Origin: Marinobacterium iners
GTDB lineage: Bacteria > Pseudomonadota > Gammaproteobacteria > Pseudomonadales > Balneatricaceae
Reading direction: 5' to 3'
Length of the DNA: 64,000 nucleotides
Assembly (NCBI RefSeq): GCF_017310015.1
Contig: NZ_CP022297.1
Span: 2,170,001 to 2,234,000 of the forward strand
Both the position numbers and the translations under genes were made by a program. The notes beneath the pieces were generated by a model. That model worked only from the letters and a program-made list of their open reading frames with translations, searched no databases and was not told where the DNA came from. Below, piece after piece: positions 18,603 to 27,533 of the stretch; position 1 is the first letter of the stretch, and each line of letters starts with the position of its first letter.

Positions 18603-19446
18603 CCCTTCGCATTACAACGATCGCAACCTGTCGTCGACTGCCCAGCACACTAGGTACGAGACTGCCAACACCTCTGGCCTTGAGCTGGCGCACATCGCCT
18701 CCCTTCTCCACCACCTGTCGCAACAAACGGTCGGCGGCTTCTTGAGACTGGCGCAGAGTCAGCTCCAGGTCCTGACCCTGCCAATGCACAACCAGCCACA
18801 ACTCCTGCCCCGGCATGCCCCGCATCATATCCAGCACGGAAGCGACGGTTCGATCCGACGACTCAGGCCAGTTCTGAAGCTCAACATAACCCTGCTGTGC
18901 CAACACAGCTACAGGGTCGCTGATGGTCTGACTTTCATTTTCGAGCACATCCATGTGAAGAAAAACTCGGCCATTTCCTCTGCGTACGGCATAGAGTGCC
19001 ACGTGAGCCTGATCCAGCCGCATGGCCACATAAGACTGTGTATTGTCGATCCCGTACAAACGTGACTGACCAAAGACGTCATTTGCCCAGATACTGCTCG
19101 GACCACACTGGCGACCAGAACATTCAAACATCACCTGAGCCCCTCTGTCGTCAAGCTGGGCACGCAAGAAACTGAACCCTGATTGAGGATCATAACCATC
19201 CGGCAGCTGCCAGGTCATACGTGACAGGCTTGCCTGAAGCCTTTGATCACGGTCCGTACGAATCCGGCCGTTAATTTTCATGATGCCACTGAGCATCAGG
19301 CGATAGTCTGGCTCCTGTCGCTGCTCTGAGCTAATCAGCTGAGATTGCGGAAAAGGGTTCAGCTGCAGAGGAATCTCAAACTCGGCTGCCTGCAGCGCGG
19401 GGGTAACCAGCAATAAAAGCGCTAGCGTCTTCAGATACTGTTTCAT
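18589..19446 (-). CDS. DUF4892 secreted protein
   Basis: The 285-residue product starts with a signal peptide (MKQYLKTLALLLLVTPALQAA). It carries the pattern FECSGRQCGPSSIWANDVFG with a pair of cysteines, followed by LYG, which I associate with DUF4892. Some members carry a C-terminal OmpA-like domain; here the tail (DRLLRQVVEKGGDVRQLKARGVGSLVPS) only resembles a short version of one. It is probably periplasmic or attached to the outer membrane. Function is unknown. It lies upstream of nothing on its strand, ending at a terminator facing folE. Confidence 0.75.
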   Translation of the reverse strand: MKQYLKTLALLLLVTPALQAAEFEIPLQLNPFPQSQLISSEQRQEPDYRLMLSGIMKINGRIRTDRDQRLQASLSRMTWQLPDGYDPQSGFSFLRAQLDDRGAQVMFECSGRQCGPSSIWANDVFGQSRLYGIDNTQSYVAMRLDQAHVALYAVRRGNGRVFLHMDVLENESQTISDPVAVLAQQGYVELQNWPESSDRTVASVLDMMRGMPGQELWLVVHWQGQDLELTLRQSQEAADRLLRQVVEKGGDVRQLKARGVGSLVPSVLGSRRQVAIVVMRRGSGR

Positions 19447-19477
19447 GCCTGGCTCCTTCCTCTGCGCTGCGCGGGGT

Positions 19478-20326
19478 TCAGAGCGCTGCGTAAAAACGGT
19501 TGATGGCCTGTGCTATTGTCTCGCTTACACCCTGCTCCAGGTGCAGATGATGCCCTCCTTCAAGGGTTAGCCGTTGCAGTCCATTAATGCAGCCAGCTCT
19601 TGTTTGGGTCAAATCGGTTGCCACTCCTTCGGTGCCCAGCACTAGCAGTGAAGGGCAACTGATACGCAGCAGGAACGCCCTTACCTGCTCCTCACTCATC
19701 CGTAATACGGAAGGCAGGTTAAGGGCTGGATCACTGCGCCAGCGAACCCCCCTTGCAGTATGGACTATGGAACGTTCGACCAGCCAGCGCGCTGCCTGTT
19801 CCCCAACCGGAAAGCGACCATTGATCCGAGCAGCTACGGCTTCTTCAATACTGGCATAGAACCGAGGTTTACGATTGCGACGACTGCGCCTACGGATTGC
19901 CTGCGCCATCTGCTCCGGAAGATCTGTCGGTGCATCCACCAGAGGCCCCAGCCCCTCAAGTAGAATCAGGCTCTCGACCCGCTCAGGCATGGCACCGGCG
20001 AGAAGGCTGCTGATACTGGCTCCCATGGAGTGCCCCAGCAGATGAAACGTCTGCCAGTTGAGCTCGTCGGCAACCGCTACCACATCTGACAGGTTATCCC
20101 AGATGTAGTAAGGCATGCTGGCGGGACGATGGTCGGAAAAACCGTGCCCCATCAGGTCCAGCGCTACCAATCGCACACCCTCAAGCGCCGGCTCAAGCGC
20201 CTTGAAAGTAGCTGCATTATCCAGCCATCCATGCAGCGCCAAAACAGGCAGCCCGTCTTCAGGGCCGGTTGCCCGTGCCGCTATCAGATGGCCGTTCACT
20301 TCAAATCTGAGCTCATCTGCCTGCAT
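19478..20326 (-). CDS. Alpha/beta hydrolase
   Basis: The 282-residue product has the alpha/beta hydrolase order: oxyanion-hole region LALHGWLDNAATF, nucleophile elbow GHSMG with the catalytic serine, and a C-terminal GGHHLHLEQ with the histidine. There is no signal peptide, so it should be cytoplasmic. The substrate is unknown; small esters or haloalkanes are typical of relatives. I start at 20326 because AGGGAG sits six bases before that ATG but touches the upstream one. The start overlaps sixA by 14 bases, so the two are coupled. Confidence 0.85.
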   Translation of the reverse strand: MQADELRFEVNGHLIAARATGPEDGLPVLALHGWLDNAATFKALEPALEGVRLVALDLMGHGFSDHRPASMPYYIWDNLSDVVAVADELNWQTFHLLGHSMGASISSLLAGAMPERVESLILLEGLGPLVDAPTDLPEQMAQAIRRRSRRNRKPRFYASIEEAVAARINGRFPVGEQAARWLVERSIVHTARGVRWRSDPALNLPSVLRMSEEQVRAFLLRISCPSLLVLGTEGVATDLTQTRAGCINGLQRLTLEGGHHLHLEQGVSETIAQAINRFYAAL

Positions 20327-20798
20327 GATCATCTCCCTGCACGGCACCATCACACCCGTTCAGCAGCCTTGCCATACCCCGAGCCGGCCAATCAAGCTCC
20401 AGCAGCGCACCGCTGCAGGGCGATACCACCTGCCCATACAGATTTCCGTCCGTAAGCCAGCTGATCAACTGACCACAAAGCGGCTGATGGGTGACCACAA
20501 TGAGTGACCCTTGATCCGAGAAATACGGTTCAAGGGCTGTCGCAGCTACAGGAGCATTACCCTTGGCTGTCAGCGAATCATTCAGTACCAACCGAGCACC
20601 CAGCCCTTGAGCCATGATTTCAGCGGTTTGTTGCGCACGTCGCCATGGACTGGTAACGATACAGGCTCCAGGCAGTATATTGACAACCCGAGAAGCCATG
20701 GCAGCCGCCTGTCGCTCACCCACGGACGTTAGCACCCGGTCAGGATCAAGATCTCCACCGGCTACCGCTTGTGCATGTCGCAGCAAAAGCAGCTTCAT
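20313..20798 (-). CDS. sixA: Phosphohistidine phosphatase SixA
   Basis: SixA removes phosphate from histidine residues; in E. coli it acts on ArcB and on the nitrogen phosphotransferase protein NPr. The 161-residue product begins MKLLLLRHAQA with the catalytic H8. It has the second histidine in VVTHQPL and conserved TSPWRRAQQTAE. Length fits the family. It overlaps gpsA by the four bases ATGA, and the hydrolase gene overlaps its end, making a tight gpsA-sixA-hydrolase series. Confidence 0.9.
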   Translation of the reverse strand: MKLLLLRHAQAVAGGDLDPDRVLTSVGERQAAAMASRVVNILPGACIVTSPWRRAQQTAEIMAQGLGARLVLNDSLTAKGNAPVAATALEPYFSDQGSLIVVTHQPLCGQLISWLTDGNLYGQVVSPCSGALLELDWPARGMARLLNGCDGAVQGDDHAGR

Positions 20799-21826
20799 CC
20801 CTGCTCCTGTCGCGGCAATACAAACTCCACATCGGTGCTCTGCACATTCAGCATCATGCCCCGCGCGACCTCTTTCACCGGTGCCGCATTGAACACCACC
20901 TCATAGAGACCACTGACCAGTGGCATATAGATTTCCAGCTCTTCCGCTTTTTCTTTGACAATCCGCAGGGTATTGACACCCTCTGCAACTTCACCAAGAG
21001 ACTCGACCGCCTGCTCCAGGCTTTTGCCCTCGCCCAGTGCGTAGCCCACTCGATAGTTGCGACTCAGGGGTGACATACAGGTAACAATCAGGTCACCAAC
21101 CCCCGCCAGACCCAGAAAGGTAAACGGATTGGCTCCAAGACTTACAGCAAATCGGCTCATTTCGGCCAAGCTGCGCGTCATCAACATGCTTTTGGTGTTT
21201 TCACCCATACCCAAGGCCGCACTAAGGCCTGCCGCGATGGCATAGATGTTTTTCAAAGTGCCACCAAGCTCAACACCGTAGGTATCGGTACTGGCGTACA
21301 CACGGAAAAAGGATGTATGGAGCAGAGCCTGCACCCGCTCGCGAAGCAGGCCATCTGTGCTGGCAATGACTGTTGCGGTCAATTGCTTGCGGGCGACCTC
21401 CTTAGCCAGATTGGGACCACTGAGCACCCCCACTCGGGCACCCGGAAACTCCTGTTCAATGATTTGACTCATCAAACAGAAGGTCACTGACTCAACCCCC
21501 TTGGTAGTACTGACCAGAAGCTGTTCCGGCCGCAAAAATGGCACGGCCTGGCGCACTACTGTTCTGAAGGCACTACTCGGGATGGCAATAAATATCGCTT
21601 CGGTTCCACTCAATGCCTCCTGCAGGTCGGTGGTCGCCCTGAGCCCTGGCGCCAGATCAACTCCTGGCAGGTAACGACTGTTGCGATGATGCGCATTGAC
21701 TTCGTCAACCGCCTGTTCATTACGCATCCAGAGCCTGACATCAAGCCCCTTTTCAGCCATCAGGTTTGCCAGCACTGTGCCGAAGCTGCCGCCACCAAGA
21801 ACGGCAACAGGTGACTGATTCTGCAT
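20795..21826 (-). CDS. gpsA: Glycerol-3-phosphate dehydrogenase [NAD(P)+]
   Basis: GpsA reduces dihydroxyacetone phosphate to sn-glycerol-3-phosphate for phospholipid synthesis. The 343-residue product has the nucleotide-binding VAVLGGGSFGTVLAN at the N-terminus. The STKGVE and GPNLAKEV motifs and the substrate site GENTKSMLMTRSLAE are present. I use the ATG at 21826 with TAGGAGATAGC in front; the longer frame to 21871 has no such signal. The stop overlaps the sixA start (ATGA). Confidence 0.95.
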   Translation of the reverse strand: MQNQSPVAVLGGGSFGTVLANLMAEKGLDVRLWMRNEQAVDEVNAHHRNSRYLPGVDLAPGLRATTDLQEALSGTEAIFIAIPSSAFRTVVRQAVPFLRPEQLLVSTTKGVESVTFCLMSQIIEQEFPGARVGVLSGPNLAKEVARKQLTATVIASTDGLLRERVQALLHTSFFRVYASTDTYGVELGGTLKNIYAIAAGLSAALGMGENTKSMLMTRSLAEMSRFAVSLGANPFTFLGLAGVGDLIVTCMSPLSRNYRVGYALGEGKSLEQAVESLGEVAEGVNTLRIVKEKAEELEIYMPLVSGLYEVVFNAAPVKEVARGMMLNVQSTDVEFVLPRQEQG

Positions 21827-21871
21827 GCTATCTCCTAGAAGAGGAGTGGCTACACTCCCCGGTCGATCCAA

Positions 21872-22084
21872 TCAAGAAGGGTCCAGCTTGTCGAGCAGTC
21901 GGCCTATACCGAAGAACAACAGCTTGACCACCGCATACGCGAGCCCTGCAAGCAACAGAAACAGAAACAGCTGCAGGAGATCACCGGTTCGCTGGTAGCC
22001 CGCCACCGCAATAGCGGCAAAAAAGGCGCTGAGCACAATACCCAGCACCGAACTGATTCGTTTCAGGTTGTGTCTGTCACTCAT
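21872..22084 (-). CDS. Small membrane protein of unknown function
   Basis: The 70-residue product is predicted to span the membrane twice (about residues 11-30 and 36-58). A short basic N-terminus (MSDRHNLKR) precedes them and a charged tail (LLDKLDPS) follows. I do not recognise a family. It lies 14 bases after rhlB and 45 bases before gpsA on the same strand, so it is probably co-transcribed with both. Codon use looks like that of its neighbours. It is short enough that I hold only moderate confidence that it is expressed. Confidence 0.6.
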   Translation of the reverse strand: MSDRHNLKRISSVLGIVLSAFFAAIAVAGYQRTGDLLQLFLFLLLAGLAYAVVKLLFFGIGRLLDKLDPS

Positions 22085-22098
22085 GACCCGGTCCGTTT

Positions 22099-23688
22099 TC
22101 AGTGTTTCTGCTCTTCGGCTTCGCTGTCCGCTACCGATTCTGATTCTGCTTCAGCGGCATCGGTAGCATCGACCTGCGCACTCGCATCAGACTGGGGGTC
22201 GTCTGCAGCCATATTCTGTGCCTGAGCCGCTTCTTGCTCCGAATCAGCAGCGGTTTCAGCGACTACATCAGCTGGCGTCTCCTGTATTTCTGCCTGAGCA
22301 TTTTCCGGCTCCGGCGAGGGTACAGCCTTGTCAGCAATATCTCGATCTACTTCCGCCAGTGGTTTCAACAGTTCGGCATCAGGATGTATACACTCGAGCT
22401 TGACGCCGGTTTCTCGCTCGATATCGGGGATCAGAAATGAGTCATCTTCACAGGCAAAGCAGATTGATGTTCCACTCAGGCCGGCACGACCGGTGCGACC
22501 AATACGGTGCACATAATCATCGGCATCTTCGGGCAGCTGGTAGTTGATCACGTGAGTAACGCCATCGATATGGATACCCCGCCCAGCCACATCGGTCGCC
22601 ACCAATACTTCTATCTTGCCACTGCGGAAATCTTCCAATGTCCGCAGACGCTTGTTCTGAGGAATTTCGCCCGACATCAGAGCTGCCTTGATACCGTCCT
22701 TACAAAGCCGGTCTGCCAGCGCACGGGTTTCATGACGGCGGTTGCCAAAAACAATCGCACGATCAATGCCATTGACGCGCAGATAGTTACGCAGCAGCTG
22801 GTATTTTTCATGACTGGATACCAAAAATACCTTCTGTGCCACATTATCAGTGGTTTTGCGCTCGTTTTCGATCTCGATGGTGACCGGATTGTGCGTCCAC
22901 TGCTCTGCCAGTCGCATTACATCGTCGGTAAAGGTCGCGCTGTACAGCAACGTTTGCCGCTCTTCACCCTTACGCGGCGTACTGCGAATAATGGTTCTGA
23001 CATCCGGGATAAAACCCATGCTGAGCATGCGGTCCGCTTCATCCAGTACCAGCACTTCCACATTGAACAGATCAACTTCGCGGGAGCGCACGAAATCGAT
23101 CAAGCGCCCCGGTGTCGCCACCAGAATGTCGACCGGTCTGGCGGCCAGATCCTTACGCTGCTTCTCGTAATCCATGCCACCAACCAGCGATACAGTGGAC
23201 AGATCCGTATACTTGCCCAGAGCCTCGGCATCGGAGGCGATTTGAAGTGCCAACTCTCGAGTAGGCGCAATGATCAGAACACGCGGCTCACCCAGCTTCC
23301 GATTGCTTTCCAGCGGGTAGTCCAACAGGTCGGTCATAATGCCGATCAGGAACGCCGCTGTTTTGCCTGTACCCGTTTGCGCCTTGCCGATCAAGTCTCG
23401 ACCGTTAAGCGCATGCGGGATCGTCGCTGCCTGAATCGGCGTGCAGTATTGAAATTCCAAGTCGGCAATCGCACGCATTAAGACGTCCGGCAAGCCGAAA
23501 TCATGGAAGCGGCGCTTGCCTTCAGCCACAGGAACATTGAACTTGACCGGGCTCCAGCCGGACTGGCGACCTGTATCGCGCGGCTTGCGCGAACGACGGC
23601 GCCGACGTGGGCGATTGCTGTTATTTTTGGGCTCTGAGGTTGCCGTGGCTGTACTCTGTTTCTCTTCAGTACTCAAAATCGGATCCAT
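22099..23688 (-). CDS. rhlB: DEAD-box RNA helicase RhlB
   Basis: RhlB unwinds RNA and in many gammaproteobacteria works with RNase E in the degradosome. The 529-residue product has a basic, arginine-rich N-terminal extension (RPRRRRRSRKPR) and the Q motif around FHDFGLPDVLM. Helicase motifs AQTGTGKT, PTRELA, DEAD, SAT and HRIGRTGR follow in order. After about residue 430 comes a long acidic, glutamate/alanine-rich tail of low complexity. It starts 8 bases after the dinG stop, so the two share a transcript. Family assignment within DEAD proteins is by overall likeness. Confidence 0.88.
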   Translation of the reverse strand: MDPILSTEEKQSTATATSEPKNNSNRPRRRRRSRKPRDTGRQSGWSPVKFNVPVAEGKRRFHDFGLPDVLMRAIADLEFQYCTPIQAATIPHALNGRDLIGKAQTGTGKTAAFLIGIMTDLLDYPLESNRKLGEPRVLIIAPTRELALQIASDAEALGKYTDLSTVSLVGGMDYEKQRKDLAARPVDILVATPGRLIDFVRSREVDLFNVEVLVLDEADRMLSMGFIPDVRTIIRSTPRKGEERQTLLYSATFTDDVMRLAEQWTHNPVTIEIENERKTTDNVAQKVFLVSSHEKYQLLRNYLRVNGIDRAIVFGNRRHETRALADRLCKDGIKAALMSGEIPQNKRLRTLEDFRSGKIEVLVATDVAGRGIHIDGVTHVINYQLPEDADDYVHRIGRTGRAGLSGTSICFACEDDSFLIPDIERETGVKLECIHPDAELLKPLAEVDRDIADKAVPSPEPENAQAEIQETPADVVAETAADSEQEAAQAQNMAADDPQSDASAQVDATDAAEAESESVADSEAEEQKH

Positions 23689-23696
23689 TCAGATTG

Positions 23697-25814
23697 TCAG
23701 TTGATTTCGCGCCGGAAAGGAGGCAAGGAATCCAGCAGTTGTCGACCGTAACGGCGCGTTACTACACGCCGGTCCAGCAGTACCACCCGCCCTCGATCCT
23801 GTTCCGTTCTCAGCAGTCGCCCTACGGCCTGCGTCAGTCGCATCGAGGCAGCCGGCACTGTCCAGTCGGTGAAGGCGTTACCACCACGCTGCTCTATCCA
23901 TTCCGCCATGGTAGCATCTACCGGATCATCCGGGACACTGAACGGCAGCTTGGTGATAAAAACATCGGTTAGATACCGCCCCGGCAGATCGACCCCCTCC
24001 GCAAAGGAGGCAAGGCCGAAGATGATACTGCGTTTGTCTTCATCCACGCGTTCGCGGTGCAGGCGCAGCGTTTCCTGCTTGCTGTACTGCCCTTGTGCCA
24101 GCACACTATTTTTAATGGATTCGTCGAGTTGATCAAGCACCGAGCGCATTTGGCGCCATGAACTGAACAGCACCAGCGCCGCGGCAACCGACTTCAACTC
24201 GGTATTGAGATATTCCAGTACCTCATCGGTATGTGCATCAGGCTGACCCGGATCGGTTCGCATCGCCGGCACCTGCAACACACCACAATTGGCGTAATCA
24301 AACGGGCTGTTCAGACGCAGTGCCGATGTTTGTGGCGACAGCCCCAACGCTGAAAACAGCTGATCGAAGCGACCCAATGCCGTCAATGTTGCAGAGGTTA
24401 TCACGGCAGCATGACAGACTTTCCAGAGGTGTTCCGAGAGGGTATCAGCCGCAGAAACAGGTGCACTTCTAAGCTCAAGGTCTTCACCAGCAGGACTCTC
24501 GATCCGATTGATCCATCGTGCAGTGGGCGAGCTACCTTCAGGGTCCGGCCGCGCATAGGCATGTGCCAGCCACGCTATCTGCTGCACACGCCCCAACAAA
24601 CTGCCAATTTGGGGAAACCATCGCTCGGCAACTGCACGGGGGATATCGGCAATACCACCTTCCATCGCCTCCTTGAGCAAATCGACGACCTGCTCAAGAT
24701 GCTGCTGCGCTCGGTCGGCCGCCTGACCAAGGCTGAAGCAGGGCTCCAGCAGTGGGTCGGGTACCCGCCCTTGTGCAAAGCGATAGCGGTCTTTGACGCT
24801 CTCGGCAAACAGTGGCCGCAGCAGCAGCTCAAGCTGCTCAAGCGCAAGCCCCATCTCTTCAAAAGGACGATGAAGTCGCTCTACCGGATCTGCCAATTGC
24901 ACCGGTGAACCGGTCTCTGTCACCAACTGAGTCAGCTGCTTTTGTGCAGATTTCAGTAATCGACGACTGCCCTCAAGCCTTGCACCAAAAGCAAAGTGAC
25001 CACTCGCCTTGTCAGCCAGGTGATGTCCTTCATCGAAGATATAGATGGTTTTTTCTGGCTCGGGCAGGATGGCTCCGCCACCAAGCGCAAGATCGGCCAG
25101 CACCAGGTCGTGGTTGGCAACAATCACGTCTGCCTCTTCCAACCGGTCACGAGCCCGGTAGAAAGGACAGGCACTGAAATTCAGACAACGGCGGTTGCTG
25201 CACTGCATGTGATCACTGGTCAATGGCCGCCAGATGCCATCATCCACTTCATCTGCAAGTGCATCACGATCCCCGTCCCACTGACCTGAGGCATAGCTGT
25301 CCATCAACTGCTGATACAGTTGCAGCACATCATCGGGCAGCTTTTCAGCTGCCTCATCTTCATATAACGCCATCTGGCCCAGCAGGCCCTGCTGTTCAAG
25401 ATGGCCTTCCACCTTGTTCAGGCAAAGGTAACGCCCTCGCCCTTTCGCGAGCCGGTAGCGCATTGGCAGGCCTGTATGCGCTTCAACTTCGGGCAGATCC
25501 TTGTTGATGAGCTGTTCCTGCAGCGCCACGGTTGCCGTAGACAACACCAACCTGCACTCCTGAGCCCGAGCCAAGGGGATGGCCGCCAACAGATAGGCGA
25601 TCGTCTTGCCGGTACCGGTTCCGGCTTCAACAACACCCACGGCGGGGTGCAGATCATCCGTTTCACTGCGTGGAACAGCAGCCGCTGCAAGGGTTCGCGC
25701 CACGGCTGCGATCATCTGCTTCTGTGCCGGTCGTGCAGTCAGGCCACGACTCTTCAGGAAGCGACTGTAGGCCTCCTGGATCTCTTTTTTTTGCGCCTCG
25801 CTCAGCACGCTCAA
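23697..25814 (-). CDS. dinG: DinG-type iron-sulfur DNA helicase
   Basis: The 705-residue product is a superfamily 2, XPD-like 5'-3' helicase. It has Walker A EAGTGTGKT at about residue 63, four cluster cysteines C131, C205, C210 and C216, and the DEGH box in YIFDEGHHLAD. The C205-x4-C210-x5-C216 spacing equals that of E. coli DinG (C194, C199, C205). DinG resolves R-loops and structures in damaged or transcribed DNA. Expression is probably LexA-controlled: a LexA box lies 37 bases before the ATG. It is divergent from lexA. Confidence 0.93.
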   Translation of the reverse strand: MSVLSEAQKKEIQEAYSRFLKSRGLTARPAQKQMIAAVARTLAAAAVPRSETDDLHPAVGVVEAGTGTGKTIAYLLAAIPLARAQECRLVLSTATVALQEQLINKDLPEVEAHTGLPMRYRLAKGRGRYLCLNKVEGHLEQQGLLGQMALYEDEAAEKLPDDVLQLYQQLMDSYASGQWDGDRDALADEVDDGIWRPLTSDHMQCSNRRCLNFSACPFYRARDRLEEADVIVANHDLVLADLALGGGAILPEPEKTIYIFDEGHHLADKASGHFAFGARLEGSRRLLKSAQKQLTQLVTETGSPVQLADPVERLHRPFEEMGLALEQLELLLRPLFAESVKDRYRFAQGRVPDPLLEPCFSLGQAADRAQQHLEQVVDLLKEAMEGGIADIPRAVAERWFPQIGSLLGRVQQIAWLAHAYARPDPEGSSPTARWINRIESPAGEDLELRSAPVSAADTLSEHLWKVCHAAVITSATLTALGRFDQLFSALGLSPQTSALRLNSPFDYANCGVLQVPAMRTDPGQPDAHTDEVLEYLNTELKSVAAALVLFSSWRQMRSVLDQLDESIKNSVLAQGQYSKQETLRLHRERVDEDKRSIIFGLASFAEGVDLPGRYLTDVFITKLPFSVPDDPVDATMAEWIEQRGGNAFTDWTVPAASMRLTQAVGRLLRTEQDRGRVVLLDRRVVTRRYGRQLLDSLPPFRREIN

Positions 25815-25850
25815 TCCTCATCCGATCTGTGTGGCGATTCTAGCAAGATA

Positions 25851-25866
25851 CTGGATATATAAACAG
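25851..25866. promoter_or_regulatory. LexA (SOS) box on the dinG side
   Basis: CTGGATATATAAACAG fits the CTG-N10-CAG consensus with the usual AT-rich core. It contains TATATA, which can serve as the minus-strand -10 element of dinG. Confidence 0.85.
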
Positions 25867-25874
25867 AAAAATGC

Positions 25875-25902
25875 TTGACCCTGCTCATTCACTGTATAGA
25901 AT
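25875..25902 (+). promoter_or_regulatory. Predicted lexA promoter
   Basis: TTGACC (25875-25880) and TAGAAT (25897-25902) are 16 bases apart. The -10 element lies inside the second LexA box, which explains autorepression by occlusion. Confidence 0.6.
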
Positions 25903-25907
25903 CACAG
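25892..25907. promoter_or_regulatory. LexA (SOS) box on the lexA side
   Basis: CTGTATAGAATCACAG fits CTG-N10-CAG and starts with the preferred CTGTAT half-site. It covers the predicted lexA -10 element and ends 23 bases before the lexA ATG. Confidence 0.88.
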
Positions 25908-25930
25908 TAACCGGATAGGGAACAGATGCC

Positions 25931-26539
25931 ATGAAATTGACCAATCGCCAGACTGAAGTACTGGAATGCATTCGCAAACATATCGAAACAACAGGCTACC
26001 CGCCCACCCGAGCCGATATTGCACGCGAACTGGGATTCAAGTCAGCCAATGCGGCTGAAGAACACTTGAAGGCACTGGCCCGCAAAGGCGCCATCGAACT
26101 AACCAAGGGCACATCAAGAGGCATTCGCTTGCCGGAAGCCGAGCAACCGGATACCGAAGGCCTGCCCGTTATTGGTCAAGTGGCAGCAGGTGAACCCATC
26201 CTGGCACAGGAGCATGTCGAGGACCACTGCACCATCTCGGCAGACTTCTTCCGCCCCCGCGCTGACTACCTGCTGCGGGTCAAGGGGATGAGCATGAAAA
26301 ACATCGGAATCATGGATGGCGACCTGCTCGCCGTACATCAAACCCGAGAGGCCCGGGACGGGCAGGTTGTGGTCGCACGGATCGGCGACGAAGTAACGGT
26401 CAAGCGCTTTAAGCGTGATGGCCGCAAAGTCTTTCTTATTGCCGAAAACGAAGACTTCAGCCCGATAGAGGTAGACCTGAGTGAACAGGAACTGATCATC
26501 GAAGGACTGGGTGTTGGCGTTATCCGGCAAGGCAACTGA
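25931..26539 (+). CDS. lexA: SOS repressor LexA
   Basis: LexA represses DNA-damage genes and cuts itself when RecA is activated. The 202-residue product has the N-terminal winged helix (MKLTNRQTEVLECI; recognition region PTRADIARELGFKSANAAEEHLKAL). The cleavage site A86-G87 lies in QVAAGEP, and the serine-lysine dyad is S121 and K158. Numbering is within two residues of E. coli LexA. Two LexA boxes lie upstream. A sulA-like gene follows after 15 bases, the arrangement known from Pseudomonas. Confidence 0.98.
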   Translation: MKLTNRQTEVLECIRKHIETTGYPPTRADIARELGFKSANAAEEHLKALARKGAIELTKGTSRGIRLPEAEQPDTEGLPVIGQVAAGEPILAQEHVEDHCTISADFFRPRADYLLRVKGMSMKNIGIMDGDLLAVHQTREARDGQVVVARIGDEVTVKRFKRDGRKVFLIAENEDFSPIEVDLSEQELIIEGLGVGVIRQGN

Positions 26540-26554
26540 CAGAGGTCACTCGCC

Positions 26555-26962
26555 ATGTCTGCAATTCATGCAACAGCAACGAACTCGAACCCTCACAGCA
26601 AACGTGAATGCGTTGAAAGCCGGGTCACCGAGATTTTGCTGCATAACAGCTCAGTTTGCCTGCAGCCCTTGCTGCTGCCCATGATCGCAGGCTTGAGTCG
26701 TGAAGACCGCTGGCTGGTCCTGATTAACCCGCCACATGATATCACCCGCAAGGCACTGGAGCAGGCCGGCGCCTGTACACGTCACATACTGGTCTTGAAT
26801 ACCTGCAGTCTCGATCAAACCGAGCTGCTATGCGGACGGGCACTGGCTGCCGGCACATGCCACACGGTCATCGCCTGGTGCAGCGGTGCTGCACCATCGC
26901 TCGATCAACTCAATCAGTCAGCAAGCCAGGGGGATGCACTGGGCATTCTGGTGCGGACCTGA
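26555..26962 (+). CDS. sulA: SulA-like cell division inhibitor
   Basis: The 135-residue product resembles the SulA family that blocks FtsZ polymerisation during the SOS response. It has a variable N-terminus and a conserved-looking core (LQPLLLPMIAGLSREDRWLVLINPP). A RecA-like fold region with EQAGACTRHILVLN follows. Overall similarity to E. coli SulA is low, as usual. The call rests mainly on the core and on its place directly behind lexA, as in Pseudomonas lexA-sulA. Its stop codon abuts that of the opposite-strand gene without a single spacer base. Confidence 0.78.
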   Translation: MSAIHATATNSNPHSKRECVESRVTEILLHNSSVCLQPLLLPMIAGLSREDRWLVLINPPHDITRKALEQAGACTRHILVLNTCSLDQTELLCGRALAAGTCHTVIAWCSGAAPSLDQLNQSASQGDALGILVRT

Positions 26963-27490
26963 TTACCACTCCTGCATGCCAGCGCGCAGGCGTTCTATCA
27001 GTTCACGGAACGCCTGTAACCAAGCCTTGTATTCAGCCAACACATCCTTGTCTTCCGAATGGTCCGGGTTGATCTGCAATACATGAATTTCGGAAATGCT
27101 GCTGTCTACCTCGGTTTTTGCCCGGTGGTAGTCTGACGCCTGCCAGCAGGCCTCATAAGCAGACAGCATTTTGTGCAGCCAACTTCCTCTGTCCCGCTCC
27201 AACTGTTCAAGCTCAATTACTTCGGGGGATTCCTGACCAGTCACTTCAAGCTGCTCAGACAGATCAGTGAAGCGATGGATCCGATCCACATCGAGATTGT
27301 AGTTTTCTGCAATCTCGCGCAACAGCGCCGAGTATCCACTTGCCATGAAGAACAGGATCGACTCATGATAGGACTCGATTCTGGCATGCTTGCTCCACTG
27401 TGAGGCCTCTTCCGCCTGCTCCAGCGCCTTGATATGCAGGCGCGCAAAATTCAGCTTCTGATTGGTACGAACCGCATAGATATCACTCAT
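26963..27490 (-). CDS. Conserved protein of unknown function downstream of topA (DUF6586-like)
   Basis: The 175-residue soluble, largely helical product starts MSDIYAVRTNQKLNFARLH. It lacks a signal peptide, membrane segment or recognisable catalytic motif. I recall similar proteins (DUF6586) beside topA in Pseudomonas, with weak certainty. The ATG at 27490 has GGAG eight bases upstream; the longer frame to 27610 runs into topA. It follows topA by 43 bases on the same strand and is probably co-transcribed. Its stop touches that of the sulA-like gene. Confidence 0.7.
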   Translation of the reverse strand: MSDIYAVRTNQKLNFARLHIKALEQAEEASQWSKHARIESYHESILFFMASGYSALLREIAENYNLDVDRIHRFTDLSEQLEVTGQESPEVIELEQLERDRGSWLHKMLSAYEACWQASDYHRAKTEVDSSISEIHVLQINPDHSEDKDVLAEYKAWLQAFRELIERLRAGMQEW

Positions 27491-27533
27491 TACCTGTACT
27501 CCATTGAATGCGCCGACGGTCTCGGTCTCACGC

